Below, one piece after another: positions 1-6,523 of a stretch of DNA of 51,066 bases. Source of the stretch: CAWUKT01 sp963923035 (GTDB taxonomy: Bacteria > Bacteroidota > Bacteroidia > J057 > JADKCL01). The stretch is from positions 1 through 51,066 of the forward strand of contig CAWUKT010000049.1 of assembly GCA_963923035.1 (NCBI GenBank). Direction: 5' to 3'. Under the pieces are notes generated by a model. It made no database searches. It had not been told where the DNA came from and saw only the letters and a program-made list of their open reading frames with translations. A program made the translations under genes and the position numbers. Every line of letters begins with the position of its first letter. Within the stretch, counting starts at the first letter, position 1.

Positions 1-726
1 GCGCGCGAGCTGGGCCGGGGTGAAATCCATCCGCAGCCAGAGCATCCGGTGGGCCTGGGCCCAGAGCTCGTCGACCATTTGCTGGATCTCCGGAGAATGC
101 GCCGCCGCCCCGGTTTTCCCTTTCCCCCCCGGGCCGCCCAACTTGCCTTCTGTGTCCCGGTTCTGCCCCGGGTTGCCCCGGTCGGCCTCGCGAAGCAGGC
201 CACCCACCGTTCGGCGCGACCCGCTCCGCGGCCGCGCCGGGCCTTTGTCCACATTTCCACCTGTATTGACAATAGTTAAAGATGAAGAACCCGGTTCATT
301 GATTAAGGCGGACTTTTTGTCCGGGTTGTCGCCAGAATGGTCGATTTCCGGTTCTATTTGCTCCACCAGGCCGAGGAATTCGGGAGAGATTTCCACCTCG
401 TAGCCGTAGTCCCAGCCGTGGCGTTCCACGACCCGGAGCACGCCGAGCTTCTCCAGGATCAGGCGGTGGCGGTAGACGGTTTTGGCGGAGACGCGGCGCA
501 AACGGGCGATCTCCGGATTGCTGGTGAGCAGCGGCGGGAGCGGCTGGCCAAACTTGTAGCCCAGCGTCTCGACGTGGCGTTTGAAGCGGGCCAGGAACTT
601 GATGAAGGTCTGCACGACGCTTTCCTTCAGTACCCATTGCCCGACACTCAATCCATGGTTCACCCGCTCCTGAAGATCCGAAATGGCCTTGATCGCGGTC
701 TTCATGTGGAGGATGGATTTAGCCAT
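1..726 (-). CDS. Winged helix-turn-helix protein (3' end off window), possible replication or regulatory protein of an accessory operon
   Basis: At least 242 residues; the C-terminus runs past the left edge. I chose the ATG at 726, which overlaps the upstream gene's stop by 8 nt. Residues 65-105 look like a winged helix-turn-helix: NPEIARLRRVSAKTVYRHR, then a wing-like LEKLGVLRVVE. This resembles the DNA-binding part of plasmid or phage replication initiators and of MarR-type regulators. Residues 130-205 form a Gly/Pro/Arg/Lys-rich, probably disordered linker, and a helical tail (EIQQMVDELWAQAHRML) follows. It is the last visible gene of a seven-gene minus-strand operon of unknowns. DNA binding is an inference from the fold pattern; a role in replication is speculation. 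Confidence 0.7.
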   Translation of the reverse strand, partial: MAKSILHMKTAIKAISDLQERVNHGLSVGQWVLKESVVQTFIKFLARFKRHVETLGYKFGQPLPPLLTSNPEIARLRRVSAKTVYRHRLILEKLGVLRVVERHGWDYGYEVEISPEFLGLVEQIEPEIDHSGDNPDKKSALINEPGSSSLTIVNTGGNVDKGPARPRSGSRRTVGGLLREADRGNPGQNRDTEGKLGGPGGKGKTGAAAHSPEIQQMVDELWAQAHRMLWLRMDFTPAQLAR

Positions 727-904
727 GGAGGATGAATTGAATGTGCAACGTGACGCCGATAAGTACCTTGTCGATTCCGGCCTGGAGCAGCGCCTCGATG
801 GTGTCCAGGAAGGCCCAGCCGTGCCGCTCATCGAGCGCATCGAAGGCCTGGGCGATCTGCATTTCGGCCCATATTTCGGGGGCGTTCAGTTCTGCTTTAT
901 TCAT
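719..904 (-). CDS. Small helical hypothetical protein (61 aa)
   Basis: A 61-residue acidic, helical protein beginning MNKAELNAPEIWAEMQIAQA. A longer reading frame exists upstream, but its extra residues look non-coding, so I start at the ATG at 904. The gene follows the 170-aa gene after 74 nt and overlaps the winged-helix gene by 8 nt, so translation of the two is probably coupled. No signal peptide, membrane segment or known motif is visible. The family is not recognised; it is treated as real because of the operon position and the coding-like composition. Confidence 0.5.
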   Translation of the reverse strand: MNKAELNAPEIWAEMQIAQAFDALDERHGWAFLDTIEALLQAGIDKVLIGVTLHIQFILHG

Positions 905-978
905 AGTCTGATCCAGATTAGGGGGGAAGGACCGGGCGGCCCCTCCCCGCATTCAAACTTGCTCTATCAATACTCTTG

Positions 979-1491
979 TTACCGGCCGCGGCGGGTCCGG
1001 TCTTCGTTGTCGTTGTCCTTTTCCCCGTCGTCTCCTGCTTCCTCCTCGCTGGGTGGATCTTCCTTGGGGAGTGCATTGGGGATTAATGACCGGGCGATGG
1101 CGGCGTCTTCCAGCTCTTCGTCGGTCTGGGGGGTAGTTGGGGAAATGAAGTCGGAGAGGGCGTCGGGGTGGGAAATGACAATGGGAATGCCATCGCCAGC
1201 GACGCGGTCCAGGCGCTCAAAGGCGTCGTCGACCCGTTCGGTGAATTCGTCCAGGATGGTTTTGACCTTGTTGGCCACTCCGTCGAAGATCTTGCGGGAC
1301 TCCTTCATGAGTGCGATAACCTCCTTGGCTTCAGGGCCTTCGACTTCAAATTCCCCGCTGCGGGGATCAATCTTTACTTTGTACATATTGGGTTGGGTTA
1401 AGGTGAATGGCCGGGAAGACCGGTCCGACGACCGGCCCTCCAACTTGCCTTCTGTATCGTGGGCCTCGGGGAAGAGGAGAGGCTTGTTCAT
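979..1491 (-). CDS. Hypothetical acidic protein with central coiled coil (170 aa)
   Basis: 170 residues, starting at the ATG at 1491 inside the ATGA overlap with the preceding gene. After a variable N-terminus comes a short ordered stretch (MYKVKIDPRSGEFEVEGPEA), then a helical coiled-coil-like segment (about residues 60-100: ALMKESRKIFDGVANKVKTI onward) and a very acidic, charged tail ending in RTRRGR. No enzymatic motif or signal peptide is seen. The N-terminal peptide DTEGKL is also found in the winged-helix protein of the same operon, encoded by nearly identical DNA. Function unknown; a structural or nucleic-acid-mimic role would be a guess. Confidence 0.65.
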   Translation of the reverse strand: MNKPLLFPEAHDTEGKLEGRSSDRSSRPFTLTQPNMYKVKIDPRSGEFEVEGPEAKEVIALMKESRKIFDGVANKVKTILDEFTERVDDAFERLDRVAGDGIPIVISHPDALSDFISPTTPQTDEELEDAAIARSLIPNALPKEDPPSEEEAGDDGEKDNDNEDRTRRGR

Positions 1492-1862
1492 TCGTCCACC
1501 TCCTTCCAATACCCCATCACGTCCTTCATGTAGTCGCAGGGTGGGTTGAGGGTGCGGATCATGAATTTGGTGCGGAAGTTCGTGGGGAGGTAGGCGAACT
1601 GGTACCAGCTGGTGGGGCCGTCGAGGAGCATGGTGATGTGAACCTGCCCCTGGCCCTCGGTGGCGCGTTGGTAGATCGGGGACAAATTGACGTAGCCATC
1701 GTCGTCGGGCTTGTCGGCGGGGCGGAGCAGGAGGCCCGCCCGGATCAGGTCCGCGGTGCCCCAGCATTGGGTGAGCACAACGGCCTTTTTCGTGCCGGAG
1801 AGGTGGAATTCGGCTTCCTGGGCGGCGGGTCCGGGGAGAAATTTGATCTGGAGCGTGTTCAT
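1488..1862 (-). CDS. Hypothetical protein, diverged paralogue of the 147-aa gene in the same operon
   Basis: 124 residues from the ATG at 1862, overlapping both neighbours by 4 nt (TCAT on the plus strand at 1859-1862 and 1488-1491). A core (about residues 25-65) reads KKAVVLTQCWGTADLIRAGL and LRPADKP, then LSPIY and an RAT. It matches the same-operon gene at 2080-2523 as A..L.....T..L.R.GLL..PA..P.......SP.....AT. The sequence is beta-rich, with no membrane segment or catalytic motif. The paralogy is read by eye at low identity, so it is likely rather than certain. Function unknown. Confidence 0.7.
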   Translation of the reverse strand: MNTLQIKFLPGPAAQEAEFHLSGTKKAVVLTQCWGTADLIRAGLLLRPADKPDDDGYVNLSPIYQRATEGQGQVHITMLLDGPTSWYQFAYLPTNFRTKFMIRTLNPPCDYMKDVMGYWKEVDE

Positions 1863-2083
1863 TTTCCCGACTCCTCCCGCAACGGCTTCAAATCCTGACC
1901 GAATTCGCCCTTTTCAATCGTCGCGCCGCCCTCCTGGACCAACCGCTTCACGTCGTCGTTCCAGTACCAGGTATCCTCGAACACATGGTCCATCCAGTAG
2001 GGATCGCGGGGGACGCGGTCGATTTTGTGGCCCCGGGAGACGGCGGTGCGGAGCTGGTCGAGGCTGCCAAAACTCGTTTTCAT
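1859..2083 (-). CDS. Small hypothetical protein (74 aa)
   Basis: 74 residues starting MKTSFGSLDQLRTAVSRGHK, with a Trp/Asp-rich centre (PYWMDHVFEDTWYWNDDVKR) and a charged C-terminus. It sits between the two paralogous genes and overlaps each by exactly 4 nt, so ribosomes can pass from one gene to the next. No signal peptide, membrane helix or known motif. Unrecognised family; the gene call rests mainly on the strict overlaps on both sides. Confidence 0.65.
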   Translation of the reverse strand: MKTSFGSLDQLRTAVSRGHKIDRVPRDPYWMDHVFEDTWYWNDDVKRLVQEGGATIEKGEFGQDLKPLREESGK

Positions 2084-2523
2084 GCGACCTCCTCCAGCAT
2101 GTAGAAGCGCGAGGCCCAGCCGTTGTCGAAGCGGTCGAAGCCGTGGACGGGCTGGACGATGTCGAGCAAATCGCCACGGCGGACGGTGACGGGGGCACTG
2201 TTGTAGCGGCCATTGGCGTCCCAATAGTGGAGCTTGCCCTTCCAGCTCTGGGCGTCGCAACTGTCAAAGACGAAGCGGATGACGTTGCGCTTTTTGGCCT
2301 TGTAGTCGAGTTCGCAGGTGGCAAACCGGGGGGAAATGGCCCCGTTGAAGGGCCGGTGGGCGGGCTGGGTCAACAGCCCGACGCGCATGAGGTTGGTGGC
2401 GGTGGGGCGGCTCAGGTAAATCCGGGCGGATGTTTTGCCCTGGGCACTTTTGAAGGTGAGGACACAAGGAACCTTGAGTCGTTCGGGGGCGCTGAAGCCG
2501 AGTCGGAGTGTGGTTTTGGTCAT
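2080..2523 (-). CDS. Hypothetical protein (147 aa), paralogue of the 124-aa gene two positions downstream
   Basis: 147 residues, starting MTKTTLRLGFSAPERLKVPC. The central block (about residues 28-70: KTSARIYLSRPTATNLMRVG, then LLTQPAHRPF and ISPRFAT) aligns with the 124-aa protein at 1488-1862. The rest is beta-rich and aromatic, ending FYMLEEVA. No transmembrane segment, signal peptide or metal-binding cluster is evident. It overlaps its neighbours by 4 nt on each side. Two diverged copies in one operon suggest subunits of one assembly, which is an inference. Function unknown. Confidence 0.7.
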   Translation of the reverse strand: MTKTTLRLGFSAPERLKVPCVLTFKSAQGKTSARIYLSRPTATNLMRVGLLTQPAHRPFNGAISPRFATCELDYKAKKRNVIRFVFDSCDAQSWKGKLHYWDANGRYNSAPVTVRRGDLLDIVQPVHGFDRFDNGWASRFYMLEEVA

Positions 2524-2810
2524 AGTATTTCCAGGGTTAGGTTGTCGCGTTTGGCCACCCGCTCCAGCTCCCGGATCTCGTAGTGCCGGACCATGGGATC
2601 GGCATCCAACTTGATCTCGCGCCCATTCAGGAGGGCCCGCGGAATCCGCGGACGGCCCCGCTTTTTCGGTGTCGGTGCCGACGCCTTGGGACGGGACTGG
2701 TCGGGGAGGCGTTTTTCTACTTCCTCCTGGACGAGCTTCGAGAGCAAGGGCGCGAGGTGATCGCCCAGCTTGCTGCTCATCGCTTCCAATATGTCCTGTT
2801 GAATGGGCAT
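2520..2810 (-). CDS. Hypothetical basic protein with AT-hook-like motif, first gene of the seven-gene operon
   Basis: 96 residues using the ATG at 2810 (MPIQQDILEAMSSKLGDHLA). A longer in-frame start at 2906 would add an unlikely-looking, low-complexity N-terminus. An amphipathic N-terminal helix (residues 1-45) is followed by a basic patch, PTPKKRGRPRIPRALLN; KKRGRPR resembles an AT-hook. The C-terminus reads ERVAKRDNLTLEIL. It is the promoter-proximal gene of the coupled minus-strand cluster, and its stop overlaps the next start by 4 nt. DNA binding is plausible from the basic motif, but the family is not recognised. Confidence 0.6.
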   Translation of the reverse strand: MPIQQDILEAMSSKLGDHLAPLLSKLVQEEVEKRLPDQSRPKASAPTPKKRGRPRIPRALLNGREIKLDADPMVRHYEIRELERVAKRDNLTLEIL

Positions 2811-3006
2811 GGGTTTACCGCTTCGCTGGCAAAGCCGCGAGGATTGAAAAGTTGGGGTTATAGGGATTCTGGTCCGCGACGTGCGGATCAGTGGAAACAG
2901 TGGCAAAAGCCTATGAAAAGCAGTCGGATCGAAGGGAGGATGCGAGCAAGGGCAATCGGATTGGAAGTGTTTTCAATTTGGTAAAAAGAACGTCTCTTCC
3001 CTTCAA

Positions 3007-3126
3007 CCGACCGCAAAAGGTCGGGGTGTGGGGGACCGACGTGGCCCCCCAGCGATATACAATGTACCAACCTGCGAGGTTGAAGCGCTGCAAGAGCGCC
3101 GCCGCTGGATCAGGAGGCGGCGGCGC
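3007..3126. repeat. Cluster of GC-rich hairpins, REP-like
   Basis: Two inverted repeats lie close together: CCGACC/GGTCGG (3007-3012 with 3019-3024, loop GCAAAA), and the perfect 10-bp pair GCGCCGCCGC/GCGGCGGCGC (3096-3105 with 3117-3126, 11-nt loop). No T-run follows either, so they are not standard terminators. The block is more GC-rich than its flanks. It may be an interspersed repetitive extragenic element; copy number in the genome cannot be judged from this window. Confidence 0.5.
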
Positions 3127-3406
3127 AGTGATCGGAAAAGCGGACTCATTGTCTACTGATTGTGAGCGATTATATTGCTCAGTAACCAATCCCTGAAATC
3201 ACTGATGCTTCGAGGGCAGCAACGTGATTCAATTGAAATTCGCTACCACGATTTCCAAGCCAATGTCTCGGATTCCGATAAATTTCTATCTTGCAGTGCT
3301 TTCGCCCAGCGCCATTGGAGCTGGATGAAGTTCCAGAGCGCCTTGCCGGTTTGAATTATGAAGAGAACGACCGGGTTGGCGCAGCGGGACAATGCAACAA
3401 TATCGA

Positions 3407-3431
3407 TTTTTCTTGTGATTCTCAAGAAAAA
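3407..3431. promoter_or_regulatory. Perfect 9-bp inverted repeat, candidate operator of the XRE regulators
   Basis: TTTTTCTTG at 3407-3415 and CAAGAAAAA at 3423-3431 are exact reverse complements separated by 7 nt (TGATTCT). The element ends 27 nt before the start of the first XRE gene, where a dimeric Cro/C1-type protein could autoregulate. No T-run follows, and there is no gene immediately before it for a terminator to serve. Operator function is inferred from symmetry and position. Confidence 0.5.
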
Positions 3432-3458
3432 CACGATTAAAACATATTTTTCTTTAGG

Positions 3459-3803
3459 ATGTTCAATAAACCCACTGAAATCGTTGAAGGATTAGGCAAT
3501 CGGCTGAAAATGCTTAGAGGAGGACTCAATATGTCCCAAGATGATTTCGGGAAACGAATTGGGAAGACAGGCGCTCAGGTAAGCGAGATGGAAAGGGAAA
3601 AATCAGGACTGACCATTCACACCCTATCATTCCTAATGAAATCCTTCTCAGTTAATCCTTATTGGCTCTTTTTTGGAGAAGGTGAACAAATACTCTCACT
3701 TGAAAATTTTACTCCTCACCTGAATACACCATCTGATTGGGAAGGACTGAGTAACAGAGTTGATCGCATTGAGAAAGTTCTTAAACTCCCACCTCTGAAA
3801 TGA
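3459..3803 (+). CDS. XRE-family helix-turn-helix regulator (first of a tandem pair)
   Basis: 114 residues. Residues 10-65 form a Cro/C1-type HTH: LGNRLKMLRGGLNMSQDDFG, then KRIGKTGAQVSEMEREKSGL, with the helix 2/3 signature SQDDFGKRIGKTGAQVSEME. A conserved NPYWLFFGEG follows the HTH, as in many Bacteroidota XRE proteins, and a short C-terminal helix (LSNRVDRIEKVLKL) could dimerise. Its stop overlaps the next gene's start (ATGA at 3800-3803). Likely a repressor acting on its own promoter or on nearby accessory genes; the target is unknown. It is more AT-rich than the left operon. Confidence 0.85.
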   Translation: MFNKPTEIVEGLGNRLKMLRGGLNMSQDDFGKRIGKTGAQVSEMEREKSGLTIHTLSFLMKSFSVNPYWLFFGEGEQILSLENFTPHLNTPSDWEGLSNRVDRIEKVLKLPPLK

Positions 3804-4132
3804 AATCGCCCCAATCGATTACCGAAGGGATCGGGGAACGTTTACGCTCCTTCAGAAGAAGTCTTAGCATGACCCAACAGCAACTTGGAGATGTTATTGG
3901 GAAAACTGCCAGCCAAATCAGTGAGCTAGAAAGGGAAAACTCGAACATCACGGTTTTCGCACTTGCCGTTTTTATAAAGGAACTTAATCTAAATCCATAC
4001 TGGTTTCTTTTTGGCCTCGGGTCTCCTATCCGAGAAGAGAAACAACCAACCCCTGAGAATCAAGAAATCTCGACCCTTACTCAAAGGATCGAAAAGCTGG
4101 AAGAACAAGTCAATGTGCTCATGAATCGCTAG
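3800..4132 (+). CDS. XRE-family helix-turn-helix regulator (second of a tandem pair)
   Basis: 110 residues, paralogous to the preceding gene: both share GxRL(K/R), MxQxxxGxxIGKTxxQxSEx and NPYW(L/F)xFG. The HTH covers about residues 10-65 (MTQQQLGDVIGKTASQISEL), and the C-terminus is a coiled coil (LTQRIEKLEEQVNVLMNR). The 4-nt overlap with the upstream gene implies coupled translation and roughly equal amounts, which would fit a heterodimer or a pair with split specificity; that is inference. DNA binding is well supported by the motif. Confidence 0.85.
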   Translation: MKSPQSITEGIGERLRSFRRSLSMTQQQLGDVIGKTASQISELERENSNITVFALAVFIKELNLNPYWFLFGLGSPIREEKQPTPENQEISTLTQRIEKLEEQVNVLMNR

Positions 4133-4136
4133 TCGT

Positions 4137-4550
4137 TTATAGATTCTGACTTAGATTCTTGATCAATTCTCCCAGTCGTCTTAATCTCAATAAATCATCA
4201 CTTTTCTCAGGATATGAATCTTCATTCCCGGTATGCTCCATTGCCCTAATCAATGTCCCAAGGTATTCCCAGCCTTCGCCGTCAAATTCCTTTAAAACCA
4301 AGGCACCAACCTTCGCATTTTCCTGAATGTCTCCCAAAACACCAGATAGCTTTTTCAATTCGGGTTTACGACTCATTACGGATAATATGTTTGGTGGCCC
4401 GGAGGCCGTCATACTGCTAAAAACAGGCAAAGCATCCCGGGGTACGATCATGAATGAGGAAATAAAAAATCCGGGTACTGCTTTGCCTAAAATGATTTTG
4501 CAATCACATTGTGGGAAAAGTAACAGTGTATCTGTTTGTAGGAAAGTCAA
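4137..4550 (-). CDS. Hypothetical protein, start uncertain
   Basis: Open frame of 137 residues, convergent with the XRE pair and separated from it by only 4 nt. The C-terminal 79 residues from the ATG at 4376 (MSRKPELKKLSGVLGDIQEN, ending RRLGELIKNLSQNL) look like a normal soluble helical protein. The upstream part (MTFLQTDTLLLFPQCDCKII) is less convincing, so the true start could be 4376. No known family, signal peptide or catalytic motif. A competing plus-strand frame at 4327-4560 is judged less likely. Confidence 0.45.
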   Translation of the reverse strand: MTFLQTDTLLLFPQCDCKIILGKAVPGFFISSFMIVPRDALPVFSSMTASGPPNILSVMSRKPELKKLSGVLGDIQENAKVGALVLKEFDGEGWEYLGTLIRAMEHTGNEDSYPEKSDDLLRLRRLGELIKNLSQNL

Positions 4551-4644
4551 AAATTCCTGAAATTACTCTCCACTACTTCGATATAGTGGACTTAGACTTT
4601 TGATCCTCAGAGGCTTGTAGCATTCAAAATATTATTTAACCCAC

Positions 4645-6036
4645 TTGAAGGGAAAGGACATATTTCTATTGATTCAGGATTTATCCAGGAAGGATAAGAT
4701 TCGGGTTAAGAAGTACCTGGTGGGAAGGTCCGACTACTTGGTGGACCTATTTGACATTTTAAGTCGTCAAACAGCGTACGATCCCACTGAATTCAAGGAT
4801 TATGGGACGTCGATACACACACGGTTTGACCGATTGTGTAACGAAATATTTGACGCCCACGCCCATTTCAAGGGTTCCCGCAAGATTTCCCTGCTCCGCC
4901 TCCAAAGTGCCTTTGAGCTTTCCCAATTCGAAAAGGCCTCCGATCTGCTCCGGCAGTTTGCCCAGGAATGCTTGGCCAGCTCTGATCTGGATGGCATCCA
5001 CACCGCCCATACCTGGCGCTCCCAACTCATCCGGTCGGGCCACTCGTTTGAATTTCCACCTGAAATTCCAGATCGTCCTTCGGTGCTGGCTGCCCTGAAT
5101 CACCTTTCTATCCTGGAAGAAATTTATACCCAGTTGAAAGGGTTGGTCGCGGTTCCGCCTTCGGATCGGAAGCTCATGCTCGCCGCGCAGCGGAGTCGGC
5201 TGCGTGGACTGGGTGAATTGAACTTTGCGCTGGAAAAGTTTTGGGCGGGGAAGGTGGAATCATTTTGCTTTGCCTTGGAAGGAGATTTCTTTTCTTCACT
5301 TCAAAGTCAAAAGCGGGTAAATCTCCTATTAATCGAAGCCAATATCTCGCCTGAAGACAAAGCCAAGGAAATCCAACGAATGGCGTTTCTCTATTTTTGG
5401 TCAGGGGATTACAAGAAGGCGTTGAGTGTGACCCGAACCCTTAACAAAATAGAGGGCTTAAGTGACTCCGCTAGAGCTCGCCATATAAACGATGCAGCCT
5501 TCTTCTTTTCTTTTGATGCTGGCGATTACGCAACAACACTAACAGAAATCAACGTTTTCAGGAGTCTGAAAGAGGACTATCCTACCCAGAAAAGGGTCAG
5601 CATTTCTTACTACTCGGCTGTGACCTGCCTTTTTTGTCAAAGGTTCGATGAAGCAATTCGATGGGCTAATGAAACTTTCACCCTGGAAGCTAAATATCGA
5701 AAGAGTTACAATTGGGCGATATATCTCGTCCAATGTCTAGCACACTTTGGAAAAGGAGATTTCGAATTTTCCGAGCAATACAGAGTTCGAGCCATTAGAG
5801 CTTCAAACAGAAAAGAATTACAACTCCCTGTTGCTTTCCTAAGAGCATATCCCAATCAAGATAAACTCGCCAAGTTCCTCGATGAAATTGATTCTCTCGT
5901 CATCAATCCCAACGAAGAAATGGCAAGTAACTATTTTGATTTCCAAGCCTTTACTGCCTCAATTCTATTCGAAAAGAGTGTAGAACAGCTTGTGGCACAT
6001 AAATACGAAGCAAAGACTAAAAGCTCTCTAGGATAG
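4645..6036 (+). CDS. Large helical-repeat (TPR-like) protein, member A of a four-member family in this window
   Basis: 463 residues from a TTG start; an in-frame TAG lies at 4618-4620, so no upstream ATG is available. The N-terminal pattern (FLLIQDLSRKDKIRVKKYLV) matches the xLxxLSxxExxxFxxYL opening of the proteins at 31869, 42024 and 44849. The remainder is Leu/Ala-rich helical hairpins resembling TPR repeats (AFLYFWSGDYKKALSVTRTL; YYSAVTCLFCQRFDEAIRWA). There is no signal peptide or membrane segment, so it is probably cytoplasmic. The gene is tail-to-tail with a small secreted-protein gene, overlapping it by 20 nt. A protein-binding scaffold role is inferred from the fold; the actual function is unknown. 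Confidence 0.8.
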   Translation: MKGKDIFLLIQDLSRKDKIRVKKYLVGRSDYLVDLFDILSRQTAYDPTEFKDYGTSIHTRFDRLCNEIFDAHAHFKGSRKISLLRLQSAFELSQFEKASDLLRQFAQECLASSDLDGIHTAHTWRSQLIRSGHSFEFPPEIPDRPSVLAALNHLSILEEIYTQLKGLVAVPPSDRKLMLAAQRSRLRGLGELNFALEKFWAGKVESFCFALEGDFFSSLQSQKRVNLLLIEANISPEDKAKEIQRMAFLYFWSGDYKKALSVTRTLNKIEGLSDSARARHINDAAFFFSFDAGDYATTLTEINVFRSLKEDYPTQKRVSISYYSAVTCLFCQRFDEAIRWANETFTLEAKYRKSYNWAIYLVQCLAHFGKGDFEFSEQYRVRAIRASNRKELQLPVAFLRAYPNQDKLAKFLDEIDSLVINPNEEMASNYFDFQAFTASILFEKSVEQLVAHKYEAKTKSSLG

Positions 6037-6277
6037 AAATTACAACAGCTCCCCCATCCGCAGCCCGAAACTCCACTTCGTACACGCCTTCGTCCAATTC
6101 CGTGATCGTCGCTTCACCGTGGTCAAACTGGTCGCACAGCTCCGCAAAGCAGACATCGACCTGTTCAGCAGCGAGTTGAAGGACTTGGTCGGGATTGTAG
6201 TCGGGGGCGGCAAAGGTAAATGTCCAACTGGCCGCACACACCAAGGCGGTCGCCAGCAGCGTTTTTAAGATTTTCAT
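6017..6277 (-). CDS. Small secreted protein (intact copy), convergent with helical-repeat gene A
   Basis: 86 residues: a Sec signal peptide (MKILKTLLATALVCAASWTF, cleavage probably after TFA) and a mature part of about 62 residues. The mature C-terminus (GEATITELDEGVYEVEF and GGAVVISIL) resembles that of the exported protein at 33434-33733 (GNVTIEELGGNSYKVTL and GGVTQTIL), pointing to a small beta-rich family. The mature part has two Cys (VCFAELC). Its 3' end overlaps helical-repeat gene A by 20 nt. A nearly identical copy with a different C-terminus lies 2,331 bp to the right. Function unknown; it should lie outside the cytoplasm. Confidence 0.75.
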   Translation of the reverse strand: MKILKTLLATALVCAASWTFTFAAPDYNPDQVLQLAAEQVDVCFAELCDQFDHGEATITELDEGVYEVEFRAADGGAVVISILESF

Positions 6278-6401
6278 ACGTCTCTGTTCAATGTGATATA
6301 CAACAAATCAGGGCCGGGCATTGATTTTCAGGTGCTCCCGGGCCTGGAAAAAACATGATCGTGGGGGTAATATCGGGGATTTGGCGGTGGATGTAAAGGG
6401 G
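6051..6401. repeat. Left 351-bp direct repeat flanking the AAA/PIN cassette
   Basis: Positions 6051-6401 match 8382-8732 in the same orientation without gaps; I count 7 mismatches by eye, about 98% identity. The repeat holds most of the small secreted-protein gene (all but its last codons) and about 125 nt upstream of it. Homology stops sharply on both sides. The pair brackets the two-gene AT-rich cassette at 6524-8306 and would allow its deletion by homologous recombination. Confidence 0.9.
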
Positions 6402-6523
6402 GAAGGGGGAATCAAGGAGAGAAACAATGATCCACTCCCTTCAGAAAACTTTTCGAATCATCATCCGCAGAATTTAAATCCATTTCACTAAGTTGCGATT
6501 AACAAAAAAGAGCTGCAAACGCG

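Larger units (their letters stand above)
2811..3458. other. Gene-poor region between the left operon and the XRE regulators
   Basis: About 650 nt separating the minus-strand operon from the plus-strand XRE pair. I see no convincing gene. The short open frames here have unnatural Pro/Arg-rich composition over GC-rich hairpins. The stretch holds the hairpin cluster at 3007-3126 and the 9-bp inverted repeat at 3407-3431, and must contain the promoters of both flanking transcription units. Confidence 0.6.

Noticed and set aside
2888..3189. Short frames on both strands around the hairpin cluster
   Set aside because: Pro/Arg/Cys-rich products that follow the hairpin repeats; no start context, no conserved motif. 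Better explained as non-coding repeat sequence.
3243..3434. 63-residue minus-strand frame before the XRE genes
   Set aside because: It includes the perfect inverted repeat and has no supporting feature; regulatory DNA is a better explanation.
4327..4560. 77-residue plus-strand frame antisense to the hypothetical gene at 4137-4550
   Set aside because: Composition less protein-like than the minus-strand frame, although the choice is not certain.
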